Source: Sorghum bicolor
Lineage: Eukaryota; Streptophyta; Magnoliopsida; Poales; Poaceae
Length of the DNA: 64,000 nt
Direction of reading: 5' to 3'
Assembly (NCBI RefSeq): GCF_000003195.3
Contig: NC_012877.2
Span: 19,494,294 to 19,558,293, forward strand
Made by a program: the position numbers and the translations under genes. Shown piece after piece: positions 45,401-57,267 of this stretch. The notes beneath the pieces were generated by a model that saw nothing but the letters and a program-made list of their open reading frames with translations, did no database searches and was not told the DNA's origin. Within the stretch, counting starts at the first letter, position 1. Every line of letters starts with the position of its first letter.

Positions 45401-46213
45401 GAGGTAAAAATGGACAAGTGTCCGACAGTAGAATTAGGGGTACAAGATACCCACCTGAGAGAAAAGAAAAAGAAAATATAGAGCATCTCATTCCTCTCAA
45501 AAACCTTCAAAGTGCAAGAAAGGTATGTATCCCCTCAAAAGAGCAAAAGTAGAATTAGACTTTCACCATTATTTTCATCATTATCACCATCATCACCATA
45601 CACCATTCATCTGCCACACATGCACATCTTGATTTGATTTATTGACTTGTTTCTCTAGATCCATGGTTTGACTATGCAATAAATGTCTTGTAAGTATGTA
45701 TTAGCTGTCTCCCACCTATGAGCTCCAGATATCAAAACCTTGTTAGAGTAGGGTGAGAGAGAAGGAAATATCATTATGCCTCATACCACAAATACCACAT
45801 ACTTTGAGAGAAGGCATATATCATACTGCCTTGGTAAGGATCCAGAAATACCACAAAAGAGAGACTAGAGAGAGTCATACAAGGAATCTCTGAGTTTTAT
45901 TTGAAAATCTGCAAAAACTCCAGAGCTATAGTTGATCAAAGAACAAGAGACATGGTGCTTGACTTGACCGTTCTATCTTTTAACTGCTCAAGACACAAGT
46001 GATGGTTGCAAGCCCCATGGTGGAATGTAATATGAGTAAGTTTAAATCTTAACAGTTTACCTTAACCTAGAGATGAGATCTTGTTTGTCGCAAAAAAAAA
46101 TAGAGATGAGATCTTGTTTGAACGCATGAGTACCTTTAAGGCATAAAACCACTGCAAAAACTCTTGAGTCCATCCTTGCTCAGGGACGAGCAAGAGGTAA
46201 GCTTGGGGGAGTT
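42473..46213 (+). other. Element D pol-less internal region
   Basis: About 3.7 kb without reverse transcriptase, RNase H or integrase similarity in any frame. Many stop codons, AT-rich. It has several AAGCTTGGGGGAG-type tracts (about 42788, 44510 and 46200), the last being the polypurine tract at the 3' LTR. The three-hairpin module lies at 45357-45452. Confidence 0.75.
45357..45452 (+). promoter_or_regulatory. Three-hairpin module in element D
   Basis: Hairpin 1 GGGC-AAGT-GCCC (45357-45368), hairpin 2 GGAC-AAGT-GTCC (45412-45423), hairpin 3 GGGTA-CAAGA-TACCC (45438-45452). The sequence between hairpins 2 and 3 (CAGTAGAATTAGG) is kept with element C, while the spacer between hairpins 1 and 2 is 23 bases longer here. 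Confidence 0.6.
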
Positions 46214-47552
46214 TGTTGACGGTCCTTAAGTATCAAATTTAATCATCAAATAAATAAAGAAAAGGATCCAAATGCAACCAACACCTAGACTTAGGGTTTT
46301 ATCTCACAGAATTCCACAAGTTTTGGTGTTTGTCTATTTCTCAGGGGGTTATCAGGAAATATGGAGGAAAGGCCCACACGTCGGGTTTACATAGAGATAT
46401 TAACGTGCCACGCAATTTTCTATCATCTAGAAGACTCCAGAAGCCACAGGAACGAACGGGAAGCCGAGCGGGCTCGGGGGCAGGGCGCCCGCCCTCCGCC
46501 CTTGGGTGCCGGCCTAGCTACAGAGTCCAATTAGGACTCGTTTCGCGGATTATGCTCCACCGACCTAATGGATCAAGGATAACCGTTCAATCAATGTCGA
46601 TTTGATCCGACGGCCCAGATTCACTTGAGGGGACTATATAAGCAGACCCCCTGGCCCCTGGAGGAGGCACCCCTTGATCATTATTCAATATTCATAGACA
46701 GAGCAAAAGCTAGGGTTTTGAGATGAGAGCTCTGCTCTCTTCTCTAAACTAGAGTAGATCTAGATAGTAGCGAGATGGAGAGCGAGGGAGGATTGGAGGA
46801 GAGGCCGGCCTGTCGGTTCTTCCTCCAGTTGTACTTCGTCATGATAAAGCTCTAATCAAGCTTGCTCATGGGATGACTCTGGTAATCTACTTCTAATTCA
46901 TTATGCAATTACTAATCATGTATGTTCTGGTTCACAACTCTTTTGAGTACTTTAATCTATATGACGCTATAGGTGAGAGTTGTAGTATAGGTGTAAGCGT
47001 GGTGCTTAGACCTAGATTACTTGTGGATATCCCCTGTCTAGCTGGATCGTGTGGTAGGCCGCGTAGGTGACAGTTACGTTGGTCCCCTGTAGTCCACCTC
47101 TTGTTAGCTGGACGGGTAGGGTTTATCAGCCTATGGATAAGCATCCTTTGTGGTGTATTCTTATCACGTGGTTCGTCCCAGACATAGACATACCCCTTTG
47201 AAGTAGAGAAACCATAGTTATCCTCTCTATTCACCTACCATCGCCCATATACCAGAATTGCTCTACTCTCTATTCCCATATTATCACCCATTGTTATCTT
47301 ACCTTTAATATTGTTCTTATTCAATTCTACCATCTTTCCTATTCACACCTATCTATCTATCTTGGTTAAGTTAGAGCGTAGTTGGTTCTCCCGTTTCCCT
47401 GTGGATACGATAAAACCTTTAATCGGGTAAAAGCTACAACGGTATCCGTGCGCTTGCGGATTCATCTGTGTGCGTATAAATACCATAGTACACTCTAGTG
47501 CCATGCTGGGGATGACAACCTAGTATTCAAGTGGTGTTAGCAAGTGTCAACA
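46214..47552 (+). repeat. Element D 3' LTR
   Basis: 1,339 bp, TGTTGACGG...TCAACA, preceded by GCTTGGGGGAGTT. It keeps both motif copies (46483-46494; degenerate 46504-46515). Confidence 0.94.
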
Positions 47553-48151
47553 GCAGGGCTTTTTGCCATAAACTCTGGGGGCATACCATATCCCCACCAG
47601 TTGGAAGGAACAGGTCCTGACATTGCCAATGCCAACAAATCTATTGCAAGTTTGATTTGCCCATCTGACGTTGATGGATTAGTCGTCATTGGTGTAGACT
47701 GCGCATTAGTGATCCCTAGTGTGCTTGGAGGAGAAGTAGCCTCTGTACCCGCAACGGCTGTAGTAGCCGATGGAGCTGTAACCAATGATGACCCTGGCTG
47801 ATGGTAGGCAGGACCCACATAAGATGGTGGCACTTGTCCTTCTTTGAAAGTTCTAGCCACAGCATTGAAAGCTGTATTGGACAGCACACTAGATCGATTG
47901 ATTAGAGCACGATTAATAGCACTGTCGACCATCTCTTGAAGTTTACCAGGATTGGCTTCAAAAGTTATCTGCCGAGGTGTCGGCAATGCTTCCTTTTGGA
48001 TCACCTCGCCACTCCAGTTGATGCTGAAGGATTTCAAACATAGCTGCTTGTAATCCTCCATAGCTTTTCCCATAGCTTGCTTCTGCTCATCTCTGAGATT
48101 GGCTTCTGTCATGGGGATGACGTTCTCCAAGTCGAAATCAGTGTTTGACAT
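47553..48151 (-). pseudogene. gag: Element E gag, N-terminal third
   Basis: ATG at 48151 (MSNTDFDLENVIPMTEANLR) lies 49 bp inside the 5' LTR of E. The open frame runs to the junction with element D at 47553 (MPPEFMAKSPA) and continues in frame at 39431. The region includes ENPGK-like helical segments and a Pro/Ser/Thr-rich linker (SATTAVAGTEATSPPSTLG). No stop in this part. Confidence 0.85.
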
Positions 48152-48175
48152 GTTGATCTTGATCTTGAATCTATG

Positions 48176-48192
48176 TCCCACTGGGTGTGCCA
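48176..48192 (-). other. Element E primer binding site
   Basis: Minus strand TGGCACACCCAGTGGGA, 7 bp after the 5' LTR. Position and the TGG start fit a primer site. I do not assign the tRNA. Confidence 0.55.
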
Positions 48193-48199
48193 AAAGATG

Positions 48200-48896
48200 T
48201 GTTGATGCAAAAGCTGATCTGCAAACACAAAGGGCTAATACCCGATTCAAACATTAAGGCGTGCCAGCCGATTTGAACTTACAATCGACAAAGGTGGTAA
48301 CTCAAACACTTTGGTCCCAACAACAGCGATGCACCTGGATGTCACGACTAAGAGGTGTTCACGCGGAACTTTGAGAACACGCCGAGTTTGACTTGACGAA
48401 ATCCTAAGAACTCGAAAAGTAGATGCTAGAATTTGTGTAAAAACTTGTGTTTGATTGATTGATAGATATCTCATTACATTGCCATGGGTTCTACATTTAT
48501 ACCCTGTTCAAAGAGCTACAACCAGACACGGCTAGAACTCGAATTCTAAATTAAACAGAATCCGTATACAAAACAAACTCTAATAACTATGGAAAGTATT
48601 AAATTATCTTCCACGATCCGACCAGCACACCGCCATGAGTTAATCGGTAATCCATGCGTCTTTCTCCATGACCATCGGCAGACCGCCTTTCACAGCCATC
48701 GGCAACCATCAGCACTAGTCATTGCCATGAACGCATCACCACTCCTGGACTTGGTCATATTCTGTTGTTTTCCTATCGGCACCAACCCTCATCAGCAACT
48801 CTCCTATAGACTAGTCGCCATTTTTCCACCTGCCGATTTACACCACATTAACTCCGGTGCGTATCCAAAGATACGTGTCCAAAAACGGTGTCAACA
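48200..48896 (-). repeat. Element E 5' LTR (697 bp)
   Basis: Plus strand TGTTGATGC...GGTGTCAACA, a 6-bp inverted terminal repeat. It is followed by AGCAG and then by the gag of element F. It is short compared with the other LTRs of the window and unrelated to them. Confidence 0.85.
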
Positions 48897-49430
48897 AGCA
48901 GCTTCCTTGTTCAGACCACGACAAAAGTGGTAGTACAGTACCTGGTCAGGCAGGGAAAGGTTTGGACCGAAATTGGTAAGGCTTGTGAACCTAGCCCAGG
49001 CTGCTCCTAAAGTTTCCTTCTCTCTTTGTTTGAATGTAAGAATTTTGATTTTAAGGTCAGCGATTCGAAAAAGTGGGAAGAAAGCGAGACAAAAGTTGTC
49101 TCAAAGTTCATCCCAATTTCCATTAATGCCTCCTACAGAATGAGCATACCACTTTTTTGCTCTTCCCAAAAGGGAGACTGGAAATAATTTCTATTTAAGG
49201 GTTTCTTGTGTCATGCCAGAAATAGATTGGCAAGAGCACAACTGCTCGAATTCTCTAAGGTGGGTGTATGGATCTTCATCTACTTGCCTAGAGAAGGGTT
49301 GCTCCTGAATCATGGCTATTAGATCAGGGCCGAGGTCGTAGCCATCTGTAAGAATTGGATGTGATGATGGCGGTGGCTCTAATAACTCACCCTTTGGAGC
49401 AAAGAATTTATAGATAGGAGTGAAATCCAT
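48897..49430 (-). pseudogene. gag: Element F gag, N-terminal part
   Basis: ATG at 49430 (MDFTPIYKFFAPKGELLEPP), then DLIAMIQEQPFSRQVDEDPY and THLREFEQLC as in the gags of C and D. A TAG at 49191-49193 stands where relatives have Trp (WKLFP). The frame then runs on to the junction with element E (VLYYHFCRGLNKE). Particle protein, truncated. Confidence 0.85.
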
Positions 49431-49521
49431 GTGGTATGGTGAAAATGGTGAGGTGAGTGTGGTAAAAAAAGGAAAAAAAGGATACACACACGACTTGGTT
49501 CGAAACTAGCACAGCTACCGT

Positions 49522-49540
49522 CCCTGGCAACGGCGCCAGA
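49522..49540 (-). other. Element F primer binding site (tRNA-Asp type)
   Basis: Plus strand CCTGGCAACGGCGCCA, so the minus strand begins TGGCGCCGTTGCCAGG: the C/D-type site with one change. It lies a few bases from the LTR at 49546. Confidence 0.8.
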
Positions 49541-49545
49541 AAGCT

Positions 49546-50783
49546 TGTTGGGTATTTTAAACACAAACAGAAAAATCCGCAAGCGCATGGATACCGATGT
49601 AGCTTTCACCCGAGAGTATTCCAGAGTATCGATTTTCCACAGGGAACGTGAGTGTACTAATTAAGATTCAAGATCGCCCAAGGATAACTATATAATTATT
49701 TTTGGTGGGAAGAGAGGAAGTTTCCTGAGAGTTCTCTAGTTGATCTAAGAATCAAGAATTACTTCAAAGATTATTTATTTCGGGACATCAGAACACTAAC
49801 CACAGAAAGAGATGGGTAGGGGGCTCGGAAGCTCTGACTACAGTCCTACAAACACCGATCCGAACGAGGTGGAATACGTCGACCGTTAGGGCTGTCACTA
49901 CCCTAGGGCTACCACACCAATCCGCACGATTGGGTGTAATTCCAGGTAATTGCAAGACTAAACACCACATCTAATCTATTAATTACTACTCTAGCGTTGC
50001 AAAGACTAGAGCACTTGATGCAAGCGGGAATCCAATAAATAACTTGAATGTAAATAAAAGTAATTAAAGAACTTAGGAATTATGAATTGAAGAACTTGGA
50101 GAACGATGAAGAACGAACCAGTTGCTACAAAAGTACAATGTTGAGGAAGATCCGACAGATCTGGCTCCTCCTCCGCTCCCCTATTCTCTCTCCCTATTTT
50201 CTAGATTACAACTAGAACTAACTAGAACTAGAACTAGATGAACTAGAACTAGAACTAGATGAACTAGAGGGATCATCTCTACATGGATGAATAATTGAAA
50301 CCCTAGCTTTGATTCTGTAGAAGAGATATCTTCTCCAGGGGCCAGGGGGCTTGCTTATATAGCCCTTCCAAATGAACGTGGGCCGTCGGATCAAACCGAC
50401 CTTAATCGCACGGTTTTCCTTAATCCCTTAGGTCGGTGGAGCATGATCCGCGAGGCAGGGCCTGATTGGCCAAGACACCTCGGCGGGCGCCCAAGGGGGG
50501 AGGGCGGGCGCCCAGACCCCAGGCCCGCTCGGCCTCCCTCTCATTCCCGTGGCTTCTGGAGTCTTCTAGATGATAGAAAATTGCCGCACACGTTAATATC
50601 TCTATGTAAACCTGACATATGGGCCTTTCCTCCATATTTCCTGATAACCCCCTGCAGAAATAGACAAACATCAAAACTCGTGGAATTCTATCAGATAAAA
50701 CCCTAAGTCTAGGTGTTGGTTGCATATAGGTCCTTTTCCCTGATTAGTTGACAGTTAAATGTGAGCATTAAGGACCGTCAACA
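49546..50783 (-). repeat. Element F 5' LTR
   Basis: 1,238 bp; plus strand TGTTGGGT...CCGTCAACA. The minus-strand TATATAA is at 50355-50361 and the motif pair at 50481-50492 and 50502-50513 (21-bp step). It is followed by GCCCC and element G. Confidence 0.92.
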
Positions 50784-50856
50784 GCCCCCACAGAAATTCG
50801 ATCGTTAATAAACCCCTACTTGATCACTAATGCTCAAGCAGGGGCTCAGGGGCTAC

Positions 50857-51959
50857 TGTCGAGGGTGTCAATAAGGGGTACCCAAATAGACATCCCTAAC
50901 AAAGGATAAAAAGCTAACCCGCAAGTCAGACTCGACATCCCCCTCTATGAATGCACGCTAATCGACGCCCTGACTCAACCCACGACACGCTCAATGATCG
51001 ATCCTGGTCTCGGTTACGGAAATATGGTCGAGCGAACGACTAAAGGCTTAAACCTAGATGACCCTCGATTACGGAAGTGGTGTCGAGCGAACCGACCAGC
51101 CTCGAGTGCAAAGGCGCGCCCCTGCTGCCCGCTCCCAGTACAGGGTTCAGAGCATTTAATGCCACTAACAGGTTCCCACCTAACCCTGCGAGCACAGCAA
51201 GCATGTTGATGGGTCGTGCGCCCATCAAATCCCACTTTCTCCCACCTTTATCCCCGAATTTGGAAGAAGGTACATGCCATTACTGTCACAACAGGCATAA
51301 CGTCCCATCAGAAAACCTCTCGAGACGTAGAAGTCAGCGCTCTTGTACATGGACGACGCCTGAACCGACAGACCCTCGAGCCCGTATGCTCCTTCCTAGA
51401 GAAGGATTGAGCAACAGAAGTCAGTGCGTGAACCACTCCCGACGTGACGTCTGCTACAAACGTACAAGCGTGCGTGTTCGTGAACCAATACCCAATGGTA
51501 TACAGGAGATAAGCTCAGGAGGTACACGCACCATCATCGCCAGAGTACGCTGCAACAAGACAGGTCGACGCCATGCCGGTATGGAAGCCTCGAGTAGACC
51601 CGCGCCATACCCCTATCGAGGCCTACTCTGGCGCCTACGCCCTGTAACCTTGAGCCTCCCCTTGGACTATAAAAGGGGACGCTGAGGCCGAGCTAAAGGC
51701 AAGCAAGATACATAGAACGATAATCGCAGACACCACACCACGCCTAGGACTTAGAACCCGCATCAAATCTTTCTTGTATTCGCCCCTGTACAAGCACTTA
51801 GGTGCAAGATAATACAAACTCTCCCCCCCTGCTGGACGTAGGGCCTTCTTTTGCCCGAACCAGGATAAACCCTTGTGTCCATCTTGCATCACCATCCGGA
51901 AAGGAGAACACGCACACAAATTCACTCATTGGTGTTACCCTAGGGTTGAAACGCCGACA
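50857..51959 (+). repeat. Element G 3' LTR
   Basis: 1,103 bp, TGTCGAGGGTG...ACGCCGACA, with the same ends as the A and B LTRs in opposite orientation. The TATAAAA box is at 51668-51674. It is followed by CTAGC, the presumed TSD. Confidence 0.92.
51668..51674 (+). promoter_or_regulatory. TATA box of element G LTR
   Basis: TATAAAA in GGACTATAAAAGGGGAC, corresponding to the minus-strand boxes in the A and B LTRs. It could drive transcription outward to the right. Confidence 0.65.
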
Positions 51960-53800
51960 CTAGCTAGTGAGGTTGGATCTGACAATGGTGATAGCTATTT
52001 TCGACCATTTTAGATAGGGTTGCATGATCTGTACTCATTGGCACCGCGAAGGATGAGCTTGTGTCCCCAAAATATCATGATGTCGCTCCCAGAAGTTGAG
52101 AGCCTATCCTTGCCCCCTTTCCTTCTTTCACCATCAACCCATGAGGAGGAGGCTTCTTCTCATTCTATGGCTTTAGAGGTACTCGTGGAGTACTTCTTCA
52201 AGAGCTTGCACTCCTTGTAGGCATGTTTATTACCAGGTATACATGATTTGGGCATAACTTGTTCATAAGTTCGTCAAATTTTCCTGCTCGGGTCAACATC
52301 GTCCTGGCTGCTGGGATCACGATCATTTCCATAAGCCAAAGCCAATCGCCTTTGTGTTTCTTGTCTTTATTTACTAGTATAAGAAAAAAATCTTTTGCGA
52401 GACATTTTAAAATTATTTTCAGAGGCGAGCACCACTTTCGACCGTGCCTCAGATTAATCGAGGTGTTAGTTTTTATTAACTATGGCGGTCACAAAAACCA
52501 CCTCGCAAAATCGACTACTTTACCGAGGCGGTTATCTCAAGACAACCGCTTCTAAAAATAGTTTATTTTCAGAGGCGGACCCTCTTGTAAAAACCAGCTC
52601 CGTAAATCTATTTTTAGAGGTAGTTACGCATTAAAACCCACCTCAGTAGTTGAAGGCCCAGCAGCAGCCCATAGCGGCTTGATATGTGCCGATTGTATAT
52701 ATACACACACATTCAAACCCTAACGTAACTCCCAGCCCACCCACACCCTCAGCCACCGCTCCCCCACACCAACCCTGACGCCCGCTCCCACTCCCTCAAG
52801 CCTGACGCCCTCGACTCCCCCCTCCAACTGCGATCCCCTCCCTTCTCGGTGACCCTCCACAACCTGACAGCCCTCTCTCTCTCACTCCCTATCCCCCTCT
52901 CTCTCTCCACAGGCACGAGCACGGACGGCTCCTCTTGCGGCTCCTCCACAGGCGCGGGTGGCACAGCGTCACAGAGATGAGTTCGTAGGCGGCACGGTTC
53001 CTCCATAGGCACACGCGGCACGACGTTACAAGGGTAGGCTTGAGGGTGGGGTGGCTCCCATCTCTGCTCTCCATTCGTGTGATGACGACATGGAGGTGCG
53101 AGCAAGGTGGATCTGGTGGAGGCCAGCGCCGTCGGTCGTCCCTCTCTCTCTCGAAGCAAGATGCCACGCGCGGCGAGCTCCTCCGCCTCTACATCAGCAG
53201 ACGACACCTCCACAGTGGCAAGGAGGCTGGACCCGGTTGCCAGAAGGCTAGATCTGGTGGCCAGGAGGGCGGATCTGCGGCGAAGGTCCTGCTCTGATTG
53301 TGGATGTAGCAGCGTCGGGCATCCTCCGAGCTCCTCCACCTCTTCTTCATGCACGTGCACGGCAGCAGTGTGGGCAACTAGGGGCAGCGGTGATAGTTGT
53401 CTCGACTCCAAGCCCTAGATAGGCTCGTGGGCAGGTTCTTGTTTTTTTAATTTTGTTGCTTTATTAACGGTGACGAGCATCTGGACTGTCTGTGTAAACT
53501 GCTTTTTTATGATGACCTTCCTTGCGAGGTGGACGAAAAAAATCGCCTTGAAAAAACCATTTTTCCTGCCTCCATAAAAATGTTGCAGTAGTGATTTGAC
53601 AACAATGGTTTCGAATCATCATCATCATCATCACCATTTTTGTATTGCCTTGGCTTTGCCCATGTTGAAGTTGACGTCGACTGCCTCATCTGGCCAACAC
53701 TGCCACAACAATTGGAATCACTTTACCATTTCCACGAGCTAGCTGCCTTTGTGTTTCTTGTCTTCATTCGACGATGATGGTGGGGAGTCATAATTGTAGG
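51960..53800 (-). pseudogene. Degraded gypsy gag remnant (element H), split by a CACTA element
   Basis: On the minus strand, pieces such as HAYKECKLLKKY and KFDELMNKLCPNH (about 52190-52300, with frame changes) resemble the C-terminal region of gypsy gag proteins, and EDKKHKG occurs twice (about 52350 and 53755) as an imperfect tandem duplication. A (TCA)n run is at 53616-53636. No intact ORF. The remnant is interrupted at 52372-53593 by the CACTA element. Confidence 0.5.
52372..53593. mobile_element. Non-autonomous CACTA transposon (1.2 kb)
   Basis: The right end reads TGTTGCAGTAGTG, that is CACTACTGCAACA reversed. The left end TACTAGTATAAGA is a CACTA end with its first base changed. A 3-bp TSD ATT flanks it (52369-52371 and 53594-53596). 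Subterminal repeats of the type GAGGCGG/GAGGTGG are present on both sides. The GC-rich middle has no transposase similarity; its ORFs overlap on both strands and look like shadows. Confidence 0.85.
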
Positions 53801-54287
53801 GTCTATCTATGGATAACTCATGTGATTATACACCATTTTATCACCTGAGTGACACAACACCTTAAATCACTCAACTCTAATAAACAAAACAATGGCTCTC
53901 CGTCACTCGATTCCTATAACCACAAGATTAAAATCCAACGAACCAAATAAAACAAATTAAAACTAGAGTGAAAATTCAAAAGAACAAAGACAGATTTATC
54001 AGATAATTTCTATGAAACACAAATTAGAAGATGATAAAAAAAAGAAAAAGACAGATTTATCAAATAATTTCTATGAAAGGCAAATTAGAAGAAGATCAAA
54101 GCAAAAAAAAAGAAAAAAGACAGATAAAATTAGTAGATCAGGCAAATTAGAAGAGAAATCAAATGAAAAAACATAGAAGCGTTCAGATAATTGAAATGAC
54201 CTTTCTCATTTACAAATAACGAATTTACAACAATTAAACACAGAACTTACACCCAAATTGGAACAGTAAAATATGTTACAATAACAT
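53801..54287. repeat. AT-rich stretch with imperfect tandem repeat
   Basis: No gene. Units starting ACAGATTTATCA lie at 53990-54050 and 54051-54119, with a third partial unit from 54120, each about 60-70 bp and ending in an A-rich run. Origin unknown. Confidence 0.6.
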
Positions 54288-56249
54288 CACTACGGGAGAG
54301 GCAAAATTCCCCGAGTGTCGTAGGCTTCCCCGAGTGTCAAAAATCAGACACTCGGAGAAGCCATTCTTCCCCGAGTGTTGCACTCGGAGAAGAACTGCAC
54401 TCGGGGAAGAGAGGCTTCCCCGAGTGTCGTAGTGTACCTGACACTCGGGGAAGAGCGGCACTCGGGGAAAGCTCTCTTTCCCGAGCGCAACACTCGGGGA
54501 AGAGCCGCGCCCAGGAAAGAAAAGGGTTACTTGACGGCTGTAACATCCAAAAATTCACATTCAAAAATCACTCGCATTAAAAAAATTATTTTCAAAATAT
54601 ATTTCAAAAACTATAAATCATTTGAGCTCTATAGTATCTCCATCTAATTCTTTTTCCATCCATTCTAGTTATTTATCTTTAAATATAACCTGCACCGCAT
54701 GAAATGAGCATCATATGTCCGCTACTTATCCCTCTTGCTCGCTCGCTCTGCCCGATACCCGGCAACGGCGCGTGCGCCGACCCCACCACCATCTGCTGGT
54801 GATTATTGTAAGTAAAATTAACTGTTGTTCAGGAAATTATAAATCTATGATGCTCCAATAATGCATTTTTGGGATGGTCAAGAAGAATCAAATAGACCAG
54901 TGCATTCTTTCACTTAGGAGTTCATTTCAGTAATAACCAAATAATGGCTAGTTCTGATATCTGCATAATGAATATGAGAACTGAACAAAAGACACATGCA
55001 TGCTTTGCTTCATCCCACCTCGTAGTCATACTAGACTACTTCTGTTTTTGAAAGTTCAATTTTCAGATTTTGGAAATAAATAATCTAGAATATTTGCTTA
55101 ACAGTATCTGATAATATGCTAATGCACAATTTCAACTTGGTTGGTTAAGAGAACACTTCAACTTGAAAGCTAAAATGAAAAAATGTAATTGCAAATAGGA
55201 GATGAGGATTCATGCTTGATTTTTCTGGAAGTGATGGTTTTACTAATATTTGATGTTGCAAACAGAAATTGCTTAAATGAGTTATCCTGGAGGTTTTGAA
55301 AAGGACGAGTTATCTCCCAGGCGTCTAATTTTGAGTTATCTGCTTTACTATGTAATTACCCATTAGTAAAGAACACTACAAGAAAGGAACGGTTAACTTG
55401 CTTACTGCTTTGAGCTTGCTCACGTGCAATCTTCTCTCTTTTTTGCAGCATCAATCGGGGACAGCGTCAAACCATGTCGGAGAGTCGAAGGCATCGCACG
55501 CCGGGCCATCCCCACCTGGACCGTTGCCGGGATCGCACATTGGGGCGTCCCAACCCTCGCCGGCATCTTCAGAGTCGTTTTTATGTATTGAACTTGTCTT
55601 GGAATAATGTGTACTTTTGAACATGCGGTTTGTAATATAATGTGGATTTTGTACAAATTTGATCGTTTGTGATATATAAATGTGGTTTGTGATATATTAC
55701 TGTTGATTTGTGGTTTGTGATACATATATGCTTTGTTGTTTACATGGAAAATCAAAAAATAAAAAAAAAAGATTTTCAGAGTGGCTTCCCCGAGTGCATG
55801 GGTTGTGGCACTCGGGGAAGAGAGTTTCTTCCCCGAGTGCTTGGGTTGCGGCGCTCGGGGAAGAGGGTTTCTTCCCCGAGTGTTTAGGCTGCGACGCTCG
55901 GTGAAGAGGGTGTCTTCCCCGAGTGTCTGGGCTGCGGCGCTCGGGGAAGAGGTTGTCTTCCCCGAGTGTTACACTCGGGGAAGATTTTTTTTTTTTAAAA
56001 AAAAAAAGAGACGGAAACGGCGCCGGCTGCCCTCCAACGGCGTCAACTGTTCCCCGAGTGTCACGACGGCTCTCGGGAAAGCCTTTTCCGAGTGTACGAT
56101 TTTTGGCTCTCGGGGAAGACGTCTTTCCCGTGAAGAAATACCCCGGACACTCGTCCACAAGTGTTGCACTCGGGGAAGTCTTCCCCGAGTGCAATTGGAC
56201 CTTCTCCGAGTGCATTTGACACTAGGGGAAGTCACTACTTCCTCTAGTG
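54288..56249. mobile_element. Non-autonomous CACTA transposon with CTTCCCCGAGTG repeats (2.0 kb)
   Basis: Left end CACTACGGGAGAGGC, right end CCTCTAGTG (CACTAGAGG reversed), flanked by TSD CAT (54285-54287 and 56250-56252). Dense subterminal copies of CTTCCCCGAGTG in both orientations fill 54300-54510 and 55785-56235. This is a well-known grass CACTA type. The inner 1.2 kb is AT-rich without a transposase. Confidence 0.92.
55450..55607 (+). other. Possible terminal exon inside the CACTA element
   Basis: A pyrimidine-rich tract and TTTTTTGCAG (about 55440-55449) precede an open segment, HQSGTASNHVGESKAS and SPPGPLPGSHIGASQP, that ends at TAA 55605-55607. It may be a leftover last exon of a CACTA-encoded protein. 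No domain recognised. Confidence 0.3.
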
Positions 56250-57267
56250 CATGTAATTAAATATTTGCAACTAGGAGCACGATGTAGTCAACGAGGACCG
56301 TACTCCCTGCCGTGATAATTGCCGGCGACACAAAAAAAAAAAGGGAGGAGGCCGTTACCTGCCCCTGCTGGGCCTCTCTCTGTGCCCACGTTGCTCTGGC
56401 CATACGGGACGGCGCTGGTCTTCCTCATGTGGGATAGAAGGGTGCTGGGCGTGCGGTATGGTGGCGTCAGAATGGCGGGGCAGCAGGAGCGCACGCACGG
56501 TGTGGTCGCGCTGGGACGGCGGGGCAGCAAGGGCAGGCGAGCGGTGCCGCGGCTTGGCAGCGGTGCGGTGGGAAAAAAAAGTTGTGGTCGACAGCAGTCC
56601 GATAAGACTGAGGAACCACGGCACCCTGCGGCTCGCCACTTGTTGGCTGCTGCGTTGCCGCACTTTATCTGTATCATCAAAGCGTCATCGGATGGCTAGG
56701 AAAATCGAGTGACGAGAGGCTTAGAAACACCCGAGCGACCAACAGATTTAGCGTAATTCTACCCCTGATCAGCTGCATGCACAACAAGACAACCATTGTT
56801 CACATTCCTTCGCTGCCTTTTGTTGATGAGTTGAGAATAAGCGGATCATCGTGCTGAAGAAGAGAACTCACAATCACTAGTAGCAAGTTTGTCGTACCAA
56901 TCGTCACAGTTTTCACGGTGCTGACATGTGTACGTAGCAGATTTTGACGGCGCTGCTGAATTCAACAATTGGATTGACAATTTGTACAACGATGAAGGAT
57001 GCATATCGGACATTCGGACTATTTCAGAGTGAAGTTTCCTTGTCAGAAAGAGCTAAGAGTTCATCAGCTGTAGCTTTCTCAAGGAAAATTGAAATCACTG
57101 ATCGAACAAAAGGTGAACAGGGGACCAACCACCAAAATACCACGGAAACGCGGCCATATCTGTTGAATGTACAGTTTCTAACAAACAATCAATCAATACA
57201 GTGAAGAACGACACTACCTAGTACAACATTTCCTGGACAAAACTCTGAACTAATATAATGCAACAAA
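56250..57267. other. Intergenic region 3' of the ELC-like gene
   Basis: GC-rich around 56340-56660 with overlapping ORFs on both strands, none recognised. At 56941 TACGTAGCAG is followed by an open DFDGAAEFNNWIDNLYN-like segment of about 30 codons, which could be a relic exon. The last part would be the 3' UTR of the minus-strand gene. Confidence 0.4.

Larger units (their letters stand above)
39432..47552 (+). mobile_element. Element D, non-autonomous Athila-like LTR element
   Basis: 8.1 kb with two LTRs, a tRNA-Asp-type primer site, a degraded gag and a purine tract, but no pol in about 3.7 kb downstream of gag. It is inserted in the gag of E; flanks are CCAGG (39427-39431) and GCAGG (47553-47557), a TSD with one change. 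The E gag frame is kept when D is removed. Its mobility must have depended on enzymes of a relative such as C or F. Confidence 0.92.
48897..50783 (-). mobile_element. Gypsy element F (Athila-like), 5' part
   Basis: Minus-strand element with 5' LTR, tRNA-Asp-type primer site and gag. It is cut at 48896/48897 by element E; the remainder is outside the window. Its LTR start and primer site relate it to C and D. Confidence 0.9.
50784..51959 (+). mobile_element. Gypsy element G (Tat/RIRE2-like), 3' end
   Basis: 73 bp of internal sequence with the polypurine tract GCAGGGGCTCAGGGGCTAC (50838-50856), then a complete 3' LTR. The rest is interrupted by element F and lies outside the window. It is the outermost visible retrotransposon of the nest. 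Confidence 0.88.

Noticed and set aside
52749..53418. 220-codon minus ORF in the 1.2-kb CACTA element
   Set aside because: Repetitive (SSLLATGSSLLAT) and overlapped by equally long plus-strand ORFs; no transposase motif.
56319..56699. 126-codon plus ORF beside the CACTA element
   Set aside because: GC-rich stretch open in several frames on both strands, low complexity, no recognised motif.
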